A stretch of DNA of 64,000 nucleotides from Candidatus Pristimantibacillus lignocellulolyticus (GTDB lineage Bacteria > Bacillota > Bacilli > Paenibacillales > Paenibacillaceae). The stretch is taken from NCBI GenBank assembly GCA_023639215.1, contig CP097899.1:4894001-4958000 (forward strand), read 5' to 3'. This document shows positions 33,958-41,298 of this stretch, piece after piece; the stretch's first letter is position 1; every line of letters starts with the position of its first letter. The position numbers were made by a program, and so were the translations under genes. Under the pieces are notes generated by a model. The model was given only the letters and a program-made list of their open reading frames with translations, searched no databases and was not told where the DNA came from.

Positions 33958-34797
33958 ATGAAAATTGGATTTATCGGAGCAGGAAGTATGGGGAGCCTAT
34001 TGATTGAATCTTTCATCTTATCGGAAGCAGTTGAACCGTCACAAATTAAAGTCAGCAATCGAAGTATAGAAAAAGCTCAGGCACTAGCATATAAATATCC
34101 TGGCATTGAAGTTGAAAGTAATAATGTACATGTTGTCTTTGAAACTGAGATCGTATTTCTTTGTATAAAACCTCATGAGTTTGCTACCGTTATTTCAGAA
34201 ATTAAACCTTATGTACATGAAGAACAAATTATCGTTTCGATTACGAGTCCTGTTCTGTTGTCTCATCTTGAGTCGGAATTGAATTGTAGAGTTGCGAAAA
34301 TAATTCCAAGTATCACTAATAAAATGTGGAGTGGTGCTACACTATGTATTTACGGCAATCAAATCGAAGAAATTTATCAGACAAAGTTGCAAAAATTACT
34401 TTCGTATATAAGTGAACCCATCAAAATTGAGGAGAGTTTTACTAGAGTTGTGTCAGATATCTCAAGTTGTGGTCCTGCTTTCTTTGCATTTTTACTGCAA
34501 CAATTTATTGACTCAGCAGTGGAAGAAACCGGAATTCCAAGAGAAGGTGCAATGAAGATCGCAAGTAATATGCTATTAGGTACGGGGTTATTACTTACTG
34601 AAGGTGGTATGACAACAGAAGAGGTTCAACAGCGAGTTGCTGTGCCAGGGGGAATTACAGCCAAAGCACTCCATATGTTAAGTAGCGAAACTGCGGGAAT
34701 TTTTAATGCTTTAATACGGACAACACATGCCAAATATTACGAGGATTTAGAAGTAGTTAATCAAACATTCGATAGAGAAGAAGTTGGCGGACAATAG
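33958..34797 (+). CDS. comER: ComER, pyrroline-5-carboxylate-reductase-like protein
   Basis: 279 residues. Rossmann start MKIGFIGAGSMGSLLIESF and P5C-reductase-like C-terminal helices (SCGPAFFAFLLQQFIDSAVEETG, VAVPGGITAKALHML). It is divergent from comEA, which identifies it as ComER. In B. subtilis the product is not required for competence, and a link to sporulation or biofilm has been reported. Enzymatic proline synthesis is possible from the motifs but unproven. AGGAGG is directly joined to a leader hairpin. Confidence 0.9.
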   Translation: MKIGFIGAGSMGSLLIESFILSEAVEPSQIKVSNRSIEKAQALAYKYPGIEVESNNVHVVFETEIVFLCIKPHEFATVISEIKPYVHEEQIIVSITSPVLLSHLESELNCRVAKIIPSITNKMWSGATLCIYGNQIEEIYQTKLQKLLSYISEPIKIEESFTRVVSDISSCGPAFFAFLLQQFIDSAVEETGIPREGAMKIASNMLLGTGLLLTEGGMTTEEVQQRVAVPGGITAKALHMLSSETAGIFNALIRTTHAKYYEDLEVVNQTFDREEVGGQ

Positions 34798-34832
34798 CTA
34801 TGTTTAGCTATTTCCGCCATCTCTTTTTTGTA

Positions 34833-37274
34833 CTAGTTTGCTACGATATTAACAAGCTTACCTTTAACTGCAATTACTTTACGAACAGTTTTACCTTTGA
34901 TTAGTTCTGCAACTTTCGGTAAAGCTTTAGCTTGAGCTTCCATATCTGCCACATCAAGATCAGCTGCAATAGAAATACGCTCGATAATTTTACCGTTAAC
35001 TTGAACAACAATTTCAACTTCTTGGTCCACTGTCCAAGCTTCGTCAAATGTTGGCCACGCATGATATGTGATTGTACCGGAATGTCCAAGTACTTCCCAT
35101 AGCTCTTCAGCTAGATGCGGAGCAAGTGGTGAAATCATTTTCACAAAGTCTTCCATTGCTTTACGTGGTAAAACTTCAGCTTTATATGCTTCATTTACGA
35201 AAATCATCATTTGGCTAATCGCCGTGTTGAAACGTAAATTTTCCATATCGTCAGTAATTTTCTTAATAGAACGATGCCATGTGCGCATAAATGCATCACT
35301 TGCTGGCTCACTATCAGAAACACGTGGATTAAGCTCTCCACTTTCTGTTACAAACAGACGCCATACACGACTTAAGAAACGATAAGAACCTTCAACGCCA
35401 TTGGCACTCCAAGGTTTCGTAGCTTCTAGCGGCCCCATAAACATTTCGTACATACGTAGTGTATCTGCCCCATACTCATTGACAATTTCATCTGGATTAA
35501 TAACATTACCACGAGATTTGGACATTTTCTCATTATTTGTACCAAGAATCATACCTTGGTTAACTAATTTTTGGAATGGTTCCTTCGTATTAACTACACC
35601 GATATCATAAAGTACTTTATGCCAGAAACGAGCGTATAGTAAGTGAAGTACAGCATGCTCAGCTCCACCAATGTATAGATCAACTGGAAGCCACTCTGCT
35701 TGTTTCTCAGGAGAACAAAGTTGCTCATTGTTCTTAGGATCGATGAAACGAAGGTAATACCAACAGCTACCAGCCCATTGTGGCATAGTATTAGTCTCTC
35801 GACGAGCCTTCATACCAGTTTCAGGATCAACAGTGTTTATCCATTCTGTTACGTTAGCAAGTGGTGACTCACCAGTACCAGATGGTTTGATAGCTTCAAC
35901 GTCTGGTAGTAACAATGGCAATTGATCTTCAGGCACTGTTTTCATTGTTCCATCTTCAAGGTGAATAATTGGAATTGGCTCTCCCCAATAACGTTGACGA
36001 GAGAACAACCAGTCACGAAGACGATAAGTTACTTTCGCAGCTCCTTTACCGTTCTCTTCAAGGAATTTAATCATTGCCGCCATTGCATCTGCATTGTTAA
36101 GACCATTCAAGAAATCGGAGTTAACATGTGGACCATCACCAGCATAAGCTTCTTCAGCTACATTACCACCAGAAACGACTTCGATAATAGGTAGATCAAA
36201 TTGTTTAGCAAATTCATAGTCGCGTGTATCGTGACCAGGAACAGCCATAATTGCACCAGTACCGTATCCAGCAAGAACATAATCAGCAATCCAGATCGGA
36301 GCTTTAGCACCATTCACAGGGTTTACTGCATATGCACCAGTAAATACACCACTTTTTTCTTTTGCAAGATCGGTACGCTCTAGGTCGCTCTTACGAGAAG
36401 CTAACAGTTGATAAGCTTTAACTGCTTCTTGTTGCTCAGCAGAAGTAATTTGTTCAACAAGCTCATGTTCTGGTGCTAACACGCAATACGTTGCACCAAA
36501 TAATGTATCTGGACGAGTTGTAAATACAACAAGTGATTCATCGGAACCTTCAATTGGGAATGTTACTTCTGCACCTGTGGATTTACCAATCCAGTTACGC
36601 TGCATATCTTTAATGCTTTCAGTCCAATCAAGATCTTCAAGATCTTCAAGTAAACGTTCAGCATATTCTGTAATTCTCAAAATCCATTGACGCATTGGCT
36701 TACGCACAACTGGATGATTACCACGTTCACTCAACCCATCGATAACTTCTTCGTTCGCTAGAACCGTACCAAGCGCTTCACACCAGTTAACCGGAACTTC
36801 TGCAACATAAGCAAGACCACGATTGTAAAGTTGAATGAAAATCCATTGTGTCCATTTATAATATTCAGGATCCGTCGTACTAATCTCACGATCCCAGTCA
36901 TACGAGAAACCAAGAGATTTAATCTGGCGACGGAAATTATCGATATTTTTGATAGTAAAATCGCGCGGATGTTGTCCTGTATCTATCGCATGTTGCTCCG
37001 CAGGCAAACCGAAAGCATCCCAACCCATTGGATGAAGAACGTTGTAACCTTGCATTCTCTTATAACGAGACAAAATATCTGTCGCCGTATAACCCTCAGG
37101 ATGTCCTACATGCAGACCAGATCCAGATGGATAAGGGAACATATCTAAAGCGTAAAATTTAGGCTTATCTTTATCTTCACCTGTTTTAAAAGTCTTATTA
37201 GCATCCCAATATTGTTGCCACTTAGGTTCAATCGTCAATGGACTATACCCATGACGTGATTGCTCTGTACTCAT
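34833..37274 (-). CDS. leuS: Leucyl-tRNA synthetase
   Basis: 813 residues, class Ia. The HIGH-type motif is PYPSGSGLHVGH (about 47-58). The editing CP1 domain follows, with TTRPDTLFGATYCVLAPEH and GTGAIMAVPGHDTRDYEFA including the editing aspartate. KMSKS is in NNEKMSKSRGN. The anticodon-binding and C-terminal domains end VKGKLVNIVAN. The start at 37274 follows AGGAGGAATAAC. It is controlled by a T-box about 340 bp upstream. Two hairpin units and a type A repeat lie between the T-box terminator and the start codon. Confidence 0.98.
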   Translation of the reverse strand: MSTEQSRHGYSPLTIEPKWQQYWDANKTFKTGEDKDKPKFYALDMFPYPSGSGLHVGHPEGYTATDILSRYKRMQGYNVLHPMGWDAFGLPAEQHAIDTGQHPRDFTIKNIDNFRRQIKSLGFSYDWDREISTTDPEYYKWTQWIFIQLYNRGLAYVAEVPVNWCEALGTVLANEEVIDGLSERGNHPVVRKPMRQWILRITEYAERLLEDLEDLDWTESIKDMQRNWIGKSTGAEVTFPIEGSDESLVVFTTRPDTLFGATYCVLAPEHELVEQITSAEQQEAVKAYQLLASRKSDLERTDLAKEKSGVFTGAYAVNPVNGAKAPIWIADYVLAGYGTGAIMAVPGHDTRDYEFAKQFDLPIIEVVSGGNVAEEAYAGDGPHVNSDFLNGLNNADAMAAMIKFLEENGKGAAKVTYRLRDWLFSRQRYWGEPIPIIHLEDGTMKTVPEDQLPLLLPDVEAIKPSGTGESPLANVTEWINTVDPETGMKARRETNTMPQWAGSCWYYLRFIDPKNNEQLCSPEKQAEWLPVDLYIGGAEHAVLHLLYARFWHKVLYDIGVVNTKEPFQKLVNQGMILGTNNEKMSKSRGNVINPDEIVNEYGADTLRMYEMFMGPLEATKPWSANGVEGSYRFLSRVWRLFVTESGELNPRVSDSEPASDAFMRTWHRSIKKITDDMENLRFNTAISQMMIFVNEAYKAEVLPRKAMEDFVKMISPLAPHLAEELWEVLGHSGTITYHAWPTFDEAWTVDQEVEIVVQVNGKIIERISIAADLDVADMEAQAKALPKVAELIKGKTVRKVIAVKGKLVNIVAN

Positions 37275-37282
37275 TGTTATTC

Positions 37283-37414
37283 CTCCTAAAAACTTTTTGT
37301 TGCTACCTGCTATAACTTCTATAAAACAAAAAGTTACTTCGGAAGCATAAACCAAACTTTTTGTAGCTACCTGCTATAACTTCTATAAAACAAAAAGTTA
37401 CTTCGGAAGCATAA
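37283..37414 (-). repeat. Tandem 5'-UTR hairpin units before leuS
   Basis: Two units (37288-37350 and 37354-37414), almost identical: leftward TTATGCTTCCGAAG, TAACTTTTTGTT, TTATAGAAGTTATAGCAGG, then AACAAAAAGTT (first) or TACAAAAAGTT (second). The proximal unit runs into TTTAGGAGG. The differences are few, so the duplication looks recent or is kept by selection or conversion. Confidence 0.75.
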
Positions 37415-37430
37415 ATTCACTTACAATGAA

Positions 37431-37603
37431 GGTTCAAAAAGTGGGCTTTCGTAAGCCGAGAAGATGGAGTCAATTTTAGGAAGGAGGAACATAAATGTAC
37501 GTACCTTGTACATGCGTACCGACCTTCCAAAATTCACTTCAAATTCGACGTCGAATACGATGCGTTAGCATACTCATCGTTATCACAGTCCATTTTTTGA
37601 ACT
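37431..37603 (-). repeat. Palindromic intergenic repeat, type A, copy 4
   Basis: Lies 9 bp after the T-box terminator's U-run in the leftward direction. Ends AGTTCAAAAAATGGACTGTG and GAAAGCCCACTTTTTGAACC. The inner parts TAACGATGAG, TTCGACGTCGAA and GTACGCATGTACAAGGTACGTAC match the family but are diverged. It has the same orientation as copies 1-3, but here lies inside a 5' leader. Confidence 0.7.
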
Positions 37604-37611
37604 TCCTCTAA

Positions 37612-37885
37612 ACAAAAAAACCTCTCATCCCTAGCGGATTAACGCTAGGGACGAGAGGATTGCTCACGTGGTACCACCCTAGTTAGCAGTGATCTACTTG
37701 ATCTACTACTCACTTTTCACCTTTATCGCAGGTATACGGTGTATTTATAAAACAAATTCATACACTGCTCAGAGGCGAGTTCCTCACGATCAAGTACCGA
37801 CTTCCACCAAATGCCGGCTCTCTGATATCTTGATATCGATTGTACTACTCCTCATCAACGCATTACATATTAATAGATAATCTGA
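37612..37885 (-). promoter_or_regulatory. T-box riboswitch, leucine type
   Basis: Leftward, the conserved T-box GGTGGTACCACG lies at 37667-37678, followed by a terminator stem CCTCTCGTCCCTAGCG / CGCTAGGGATGAGAGG (37621-37658) and TTTTTTT. Upstream, the stem I region contains GAACTC with CTC at 37777-37779 as the likely specifier, which reads leucine. Uncharged tRNA-Leu should favour the antiterminator and expression of leuS. The exact stem I limits were drawn by eye. Confidence 0.93.
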
Positions 37886-37901
37886 TTATATAAATCGAAT
37901 A

Positions 37902-38345
37902 CTACAGTGTCAAGTCGCTCGTCTCATCTTGTTGCTGTTCTTTCTGTTTTCGAGGAGTACGATGACTAGTCATAAAACGATATCCTATTAATATTAGCAA
38001 AGTAGAATGCAGCATTACTCCGATTAGAGCATCTACACCTTGCATAATTATGGCCATAAACCATAAGCTTACAATCGGTAATTGAATCACAAATACGATA
38101 GCCATAAAAATTTCTAAAGGCTTATCTATCACAATAACATTAATCACCTTACGGAAAGCTAAAGTGCCAATCATAAGTAATCCAAGCACGATAGAGATAT
38201 ATCCCCATGTCGTTAAGCTCTGTAATAAAAACCCTTTACCAATACCTAGAATCTTATAATCAAACCATGAATACCAAGTATAATTAATTCCCGCCAAACA
38301 GGTAAGCACTGCTACTAAGGCCACTTGAGAGATTCGGTAGAACAT
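37902..38345 (-). CDS. Small polytopic membrane protein, unknown
   Basis: 147 residues with four hydrophobic segments (about 6-22, 42-63, 77-100, 105-125) and a basic/polar Gln-rich cytoplasmic tail ending QQQDETSDLTL. No known domain is recognised. It lies 37 bp after the yneQ-like gene on the same strand and ends just before the leuS T-box. A pairing with the yneQ-like gene is possible, but nothing else points to a function. Confidence 0.7.
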   Translation of the reverse strand: MFYRISQVALVAVLTCLAGINYTWYSWFDYKILGIGKGFLLQSLTTWGYISIVLGLLMIGTLAFRKVINVIVIDKPLEIFMAIVFVIQLPIVSLWFMAIIMQGVDALIGVMLHSTLLILIGYRFMTSHRTPRKQKEQQQDETSDLTL

Positions 38346-38382
38346 ATGCTACACCACTCTTTCCAATTTTATTTTCCACATC

Positions 38383-38703
38383 TTACTGATAGCTCTTATG
38401 TAGATGAAAACGGGAAATATGATCATGCAATCCAACTGCTTTCAACACCTCATATTGATACGGTCCAAGTAAATCAAAATGCGGATAGCGGGCTCTATTA
38501 TGAATATATTTAGGGTCCAATTGAAATTGCTCACACCAAGCGACTAATTTTGAGATATCTTTGCAGCCGACTTTAGTAACTGTTCGTGCTTCAGGAAATC
38601 TATCATCTAGCCAATAATGTGTCAAATATGCAATTTGACCTTGTTCAACAGTAGTTTTCCAATCATTTAATTCTGCTCTTGTAATCCCAAAAGCGATACA
38701 CAA
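38383..38703 (-). CDS. YneQ-like small protein
   Basis: About 104-106 residues. I recognise the YneQ-type sequence IAFGITRAEL...AYLTHYWLDDRFP...TVTKVGCKDISKLVAWCEQF...YPHFDLLG, recalled from the Bacillus protein of unknown function. The start is unclear. TTG at 38703 is only 2 bases from AGGAGG, too close. ATC at 38697 is 8 bases away and would give MAFGI, the family's usual beginning. It has four tandem leader hairpins, the largest array in the window, which suggests unusually tight control of expression. Confidence 0.75.
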   Translation of the reverse strand: MCIAFGITRAELNDWKTTVEQGQIAYLTHYWLDDRFPEARTVTKVGCKDISKLVAWCEQFQLDPKYIHNRARYPHFDLLGPYQYEVLKAVGLHDHISRFHLHKSYQ

Positions 38704-38705
38704 CG

Positions 38706-38980
38706 CCTCCTAAAACTTTTCATAGCAACTTGATTTACTTCTTTGTAATGAAAAGTTGCTTCGAAAGCATTAACTTAACTTATCATAGCAACTTGATTTA
38801 CTTCCTTGTAATGAAAAGTTGCTTCGAAAGCATTAACTTAACTTTTCATAGCAACTTGATTTTCTGCTTGAAAATGAAAGTTACTTCGATCGCATACACC
38901 TTAAACTTTTCATTAAGTCTCGATTTATTTCCTTGTAATGAAAAGTTACTGTGCAAGTACTCTTTCAACTTTTCACAGCA
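38706..38980 (-). repeat. Four tandem 5'-UTR hairpin units before the yneQ-like gene
   Basis: Units at about 38712-38775, 38776-38838, 38839-38902 and 38903-38965, period about 64 bp, plus a partial arm to 38980. Each reads leftward ATGCTTTCGAAGCAACTTTTCATT, a spacer such as ACAAGGAAGTAAATCAAG, then TTGCTATGAAAAGTT. The arms AACTTTTCAT/ATGAAAAGTT pair. The units nearest the gene are almost identical and the distal ones more diverged. The proximal unit ends in TTAGGAGG. Confidence 0.8.
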
Positions 38981-39146
38981 TAAATCTCCATGATAAAATC
39001 AAAATTGTTACGTATAAAAGTTGTCATAATTCATTATTTGTATAAAGTTCACTATACTTTAGCATACCATATGAAAGGATATGATGCACTTCTTGTTTAC
39101 AACTGTTATACTATCAAGAGATAAGTAGAAATGAGGATAACGATTA

Positions 39147-40685
39147 ATGACAAATGCATTTAACCAATTGGGAGTAGCAGAGCAGCTTGCGGAGCAGTTG
39201 AAGCTACAAGGAATTATCCAGCCAACTCCTATCCAAAAGACTGCTATACCTGATCTTCTCAATGGTATAGATATGATTGCCCAAGCACAAACAGGAACAG
39301 GAAAGACATTAGCCTTTACACTTCCTATCCTACAACTGATCCGTCCTGATAAGGATCACGTTCAAGCATTAATTCTTACACCAACACGTGAGTTAGCTCT
39401 ACAAATTACCGCTGAAGTAAAAAAACTTGCTAAGAGCGTAGGTGCTACTGTACTCGCTTGTTATGGTGGACAAGATGTTGCAGCACAAGTGAAAAGACTA
39501 AAAAATGCACCACATATTATTGTAGCAACTCCTGGTCGACTGATGGATCATATGCGAAGAGGAAGTATCAACATCGGTAGAATTTCTCATCTTGTACTTG
39601 ATGAAGCTGATCAAATGCTTCACATGGGTTTCCTTCCGGAAGTTGAATCAATTATTATGCAGACTCCAAAAGCAAGACAAACGATGTTGTTCTCTGCAAC
39701 TATGCCAGAAGCTATTCGTAAATTAGCAGTTCAATATTCAAAGAACCCAATTAACGTTCACATTAAGTCAGAGCGTGTAACACTTGATAATATTAAGCAG
39801 CGTGCAATCGAAACAACAGATCGCGAGAAGCAATCTGCTCTTCTACATCTGTTACAAACGGCTAGTCCGTTTCTTGCAGTTATTTTCTGCCGTACGAAAC
39901 TTCGTGCCAAGAAGCTAACAGAAGCACTGCAGGATGCAGGTTATAACGCGGATGAATTGCATGGTGATTTGACACAAGCGAAGCGTGAACAAGTTATGAA
40001 GAAGTTCCGCGATATGAAATTGCAAATACTAGTAGCTACTGATGTTGCTGCTCGTGGACTAGATGTTGAAGGTGTATCTCATGTATACAACTACGATATC
40101 CCACTAGATGCTGAAAGTTATATTCATCGTATCGGTCGTACTGGTCGTGCTGGTCATACTGGTACAGCGATTACTTTCGTAACACAACATGACAGATTGA
40201 AACTTGAAGCAATCGAGCGCGGTATCTCAGCTAGATTACCACTTCGTAAAGTAGATGGACTTGAAGTTTCTCCTCGCCAATATGGAGAAGATCGTCAAGG
40301 TTCTAGAAATAGAAAAAGTAAACCTGGTAGCGGATATGAATCAAAAGGCCGTAATGGAAACGATTCTAGTCGCTTCAACAAAGGCGGGAAGGGATCATCT
40401 GAGCGTGGTGGTAAAGGATCTTCGGAACGTAGTGGTAAAGTATTCCCTCGTCCAGTTTCTGAATCGTCTAAACCGAAAGCAAAAGACAAAGCCAATCCTT
40501 GGGGCATTTCCAAATCTGATCTAGATCTAGCTCAAGGAATTAAACCAAGAGATGCTGGCAAATCATATAGTTCATCTCGTACTAGCAGTAGTAGTCGCGG
40601 TGACAATTCCAGTAGCAACCGATCAAGCGGTGGACGCTCTGGCGGTAGAAGCGGTTCAAGAAGTAGCGGCACTCGCCGTAAATAG
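39147..40685 (+). CDS. DEAD-box RNA helicase (CshA/DeaD-type)
   Basis: 512 residues. All core motifs are present: Q motif FNQLGVAEQLAEQLKLQGIIQPTPIQ, AQTGTGKT, PTRELALQ, DEAD in VLDEADQM, SAT in FSATMP, and HRIGRTGRAG. After residue 370 comes a long low-complexity Ser/Gly/Arg/Lys tail (KGSSERGGKGSSERS, SGGRSGGRSGSRSSG) likely to bind RNA. Bacillus CshA-like enzymes act in mRNA decay, ribosome assembly and cold growth. Which paralogue this is cannot be decided here. It is followed by a strong terminator. Confidence 0.95.
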   Translation: MTNAFNQLGVAEQLAEQLKLQGIIQPTPIQKTAIPDLLNGIDMIAQAQTGTGKTLAFTLPILQLIRPDKDHVQALILTPTRELALQITAEVKKLAKSVGATVLACYGGQDVAAQVKRLKNAPHIIVATPGRLMDHMRRGSINIGRISHLVLDEADQMLHMGFLPEVESIIMQTPKARQTMLFSATMPEAIRKLAVQYSKNPINVHIKSERVTLDNIKQRAIETTDREKQSALLHLLQTASPFLAVIFCRTKLRAKKLTEALQDAGYNADELHGDLTQAKREQVMKKFRDMKLQILVATDVAARGLDVEGVSHVYNYDIPLDAESYIHRIGRTGRAGHTGTAITFVTQHDRLKLEAIERGISARLPLRKVDGLEVSPRQYGEDRQGSRNRKSKPGSGYESKGRNGNDSSRFNKGGKGSSERGGKGSSERSGKVFPRPVSESSKPKAKDKANPWGISKSDLDLAQGIKPRDAGKSYSSSRTSSSSRGDNSSSNRSSGGRSGGRSGSRSSGTRRK

Positions 40686-40693
40686 ATAATACA

Positions 40694-40750
40694 GAGAGGG
40701 ATGCCTTCTTAGTCTTCATTGCGAAGATTGAGAAGGCATCCCTCTTATTT
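40694..40750 (+). terminator. Terminator after the DEAD-box helicase gene
   Basis: AGAGGGATGCCTTCT pairs with AGAAGGCATCCCTCT, with an inner TCTTC/GAAGA stem, followed by TATTTCTT. Confidence 0.9.
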
Positions 40751-40751
40751 C

Positions 40752-41270
40752 TTATGAATCATTGGCATCACTAATGACTACAGTTTGATCAATAGTATTC
40801 ACAATATACGTATGAGTTTGATCTGAATTCTCTATTGTCTCCATGTTTCGCTCATTGACAACAATGGTCCACTCTTGCTCATTAGATGTCGTTTTCAATA
40901 TTTCTGGATAGAAGTTTCTTTCATATTGACTGGAAAAATAATGAAATAATATTTGAACCGCTTTTTTCTCTTCATTATTTTGCTTAGCTGACCAAAGTCG
41001 TACTTTTGCTTGATGTGGAAATACGGCATTAATGCCTTCATCTTTGTAGTACACCTTAACTTTTGAACCGATCGATCGCCGAGTCGCCCCTTGATGAATC
41101 AATACATTCATACCAGCGCCATTGTCTTCATAAATAATTATCGTCTGATCATTGACCTTATCAACTTGATAAACATATCCGACGAAATCCGCTTTACCAA
41201 ACGGCACAAAAATGAGTATGCATACTATCACTGTAATAGCTAACAACAAGAATAACAATAGTTTACGCAT
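40752..41270 (-). CDS. Secreted or membrane-anchored protein, unknown
   Basis: 172 residues from the ATG at 41270 (TTGGAGGG upstream). Starts with a signal-anchor MRKLLLFLLLAITVIVCILIFVPFG. The next part (ADFVGYVYQVDKVNDQTIIIYED..., SIGSKVKVYYKDEGINAVFPHQAKV) resembles DUF3221-type OB-like exported domains in pattern only. The second half is polar. The cysteine in the anchor is not in a lipobox context. It is 28 bp downstream of the diguanylate cyclase gene, with which it may be co-transcribed. Confidence 0.65.
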   Translation of the reverse strand: MRKLLLFLLLAITVIVCILIFVPFGKADFVGYVYQVDKVNDQTIIIYEDNGAGMNVLIHQGATRRSIGSKVKVYYKDEGINAVFPHQAKVRLWSAKQNNEEKKAVQILFHYFSSQYERNFYPEILKTTSNEQEWTIVVNERNMETIENSDQTHTYIVNTIDQTVVISDANDS

Positions 41271-41298
41271 AATTCCCTCCAACATTACTCTCGATCAA

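Noticed and set aside
37689..37880. Frame of 63 codons upstream of leuS
   Set aside because: It lies in the T-box on the opposite strand, and the RNA motif explains the sequence fully.
38706..38980. Possible CRISPR array (regular tandem repeats)
   Set aside because: There are no distinct spacers: the whole 64-bp unit is repeated, the units are adjacent, and no cas genes are present.
38730..38993. Rightward frame with repeated FLVMKSCFESINLT-like peptides
   Set aside because: It is the antisense translation of the tandem leader hairpins. The peptide repeats follow the 64-bp DNA period, which is not a multiple of three in all units, and no start signal is present.
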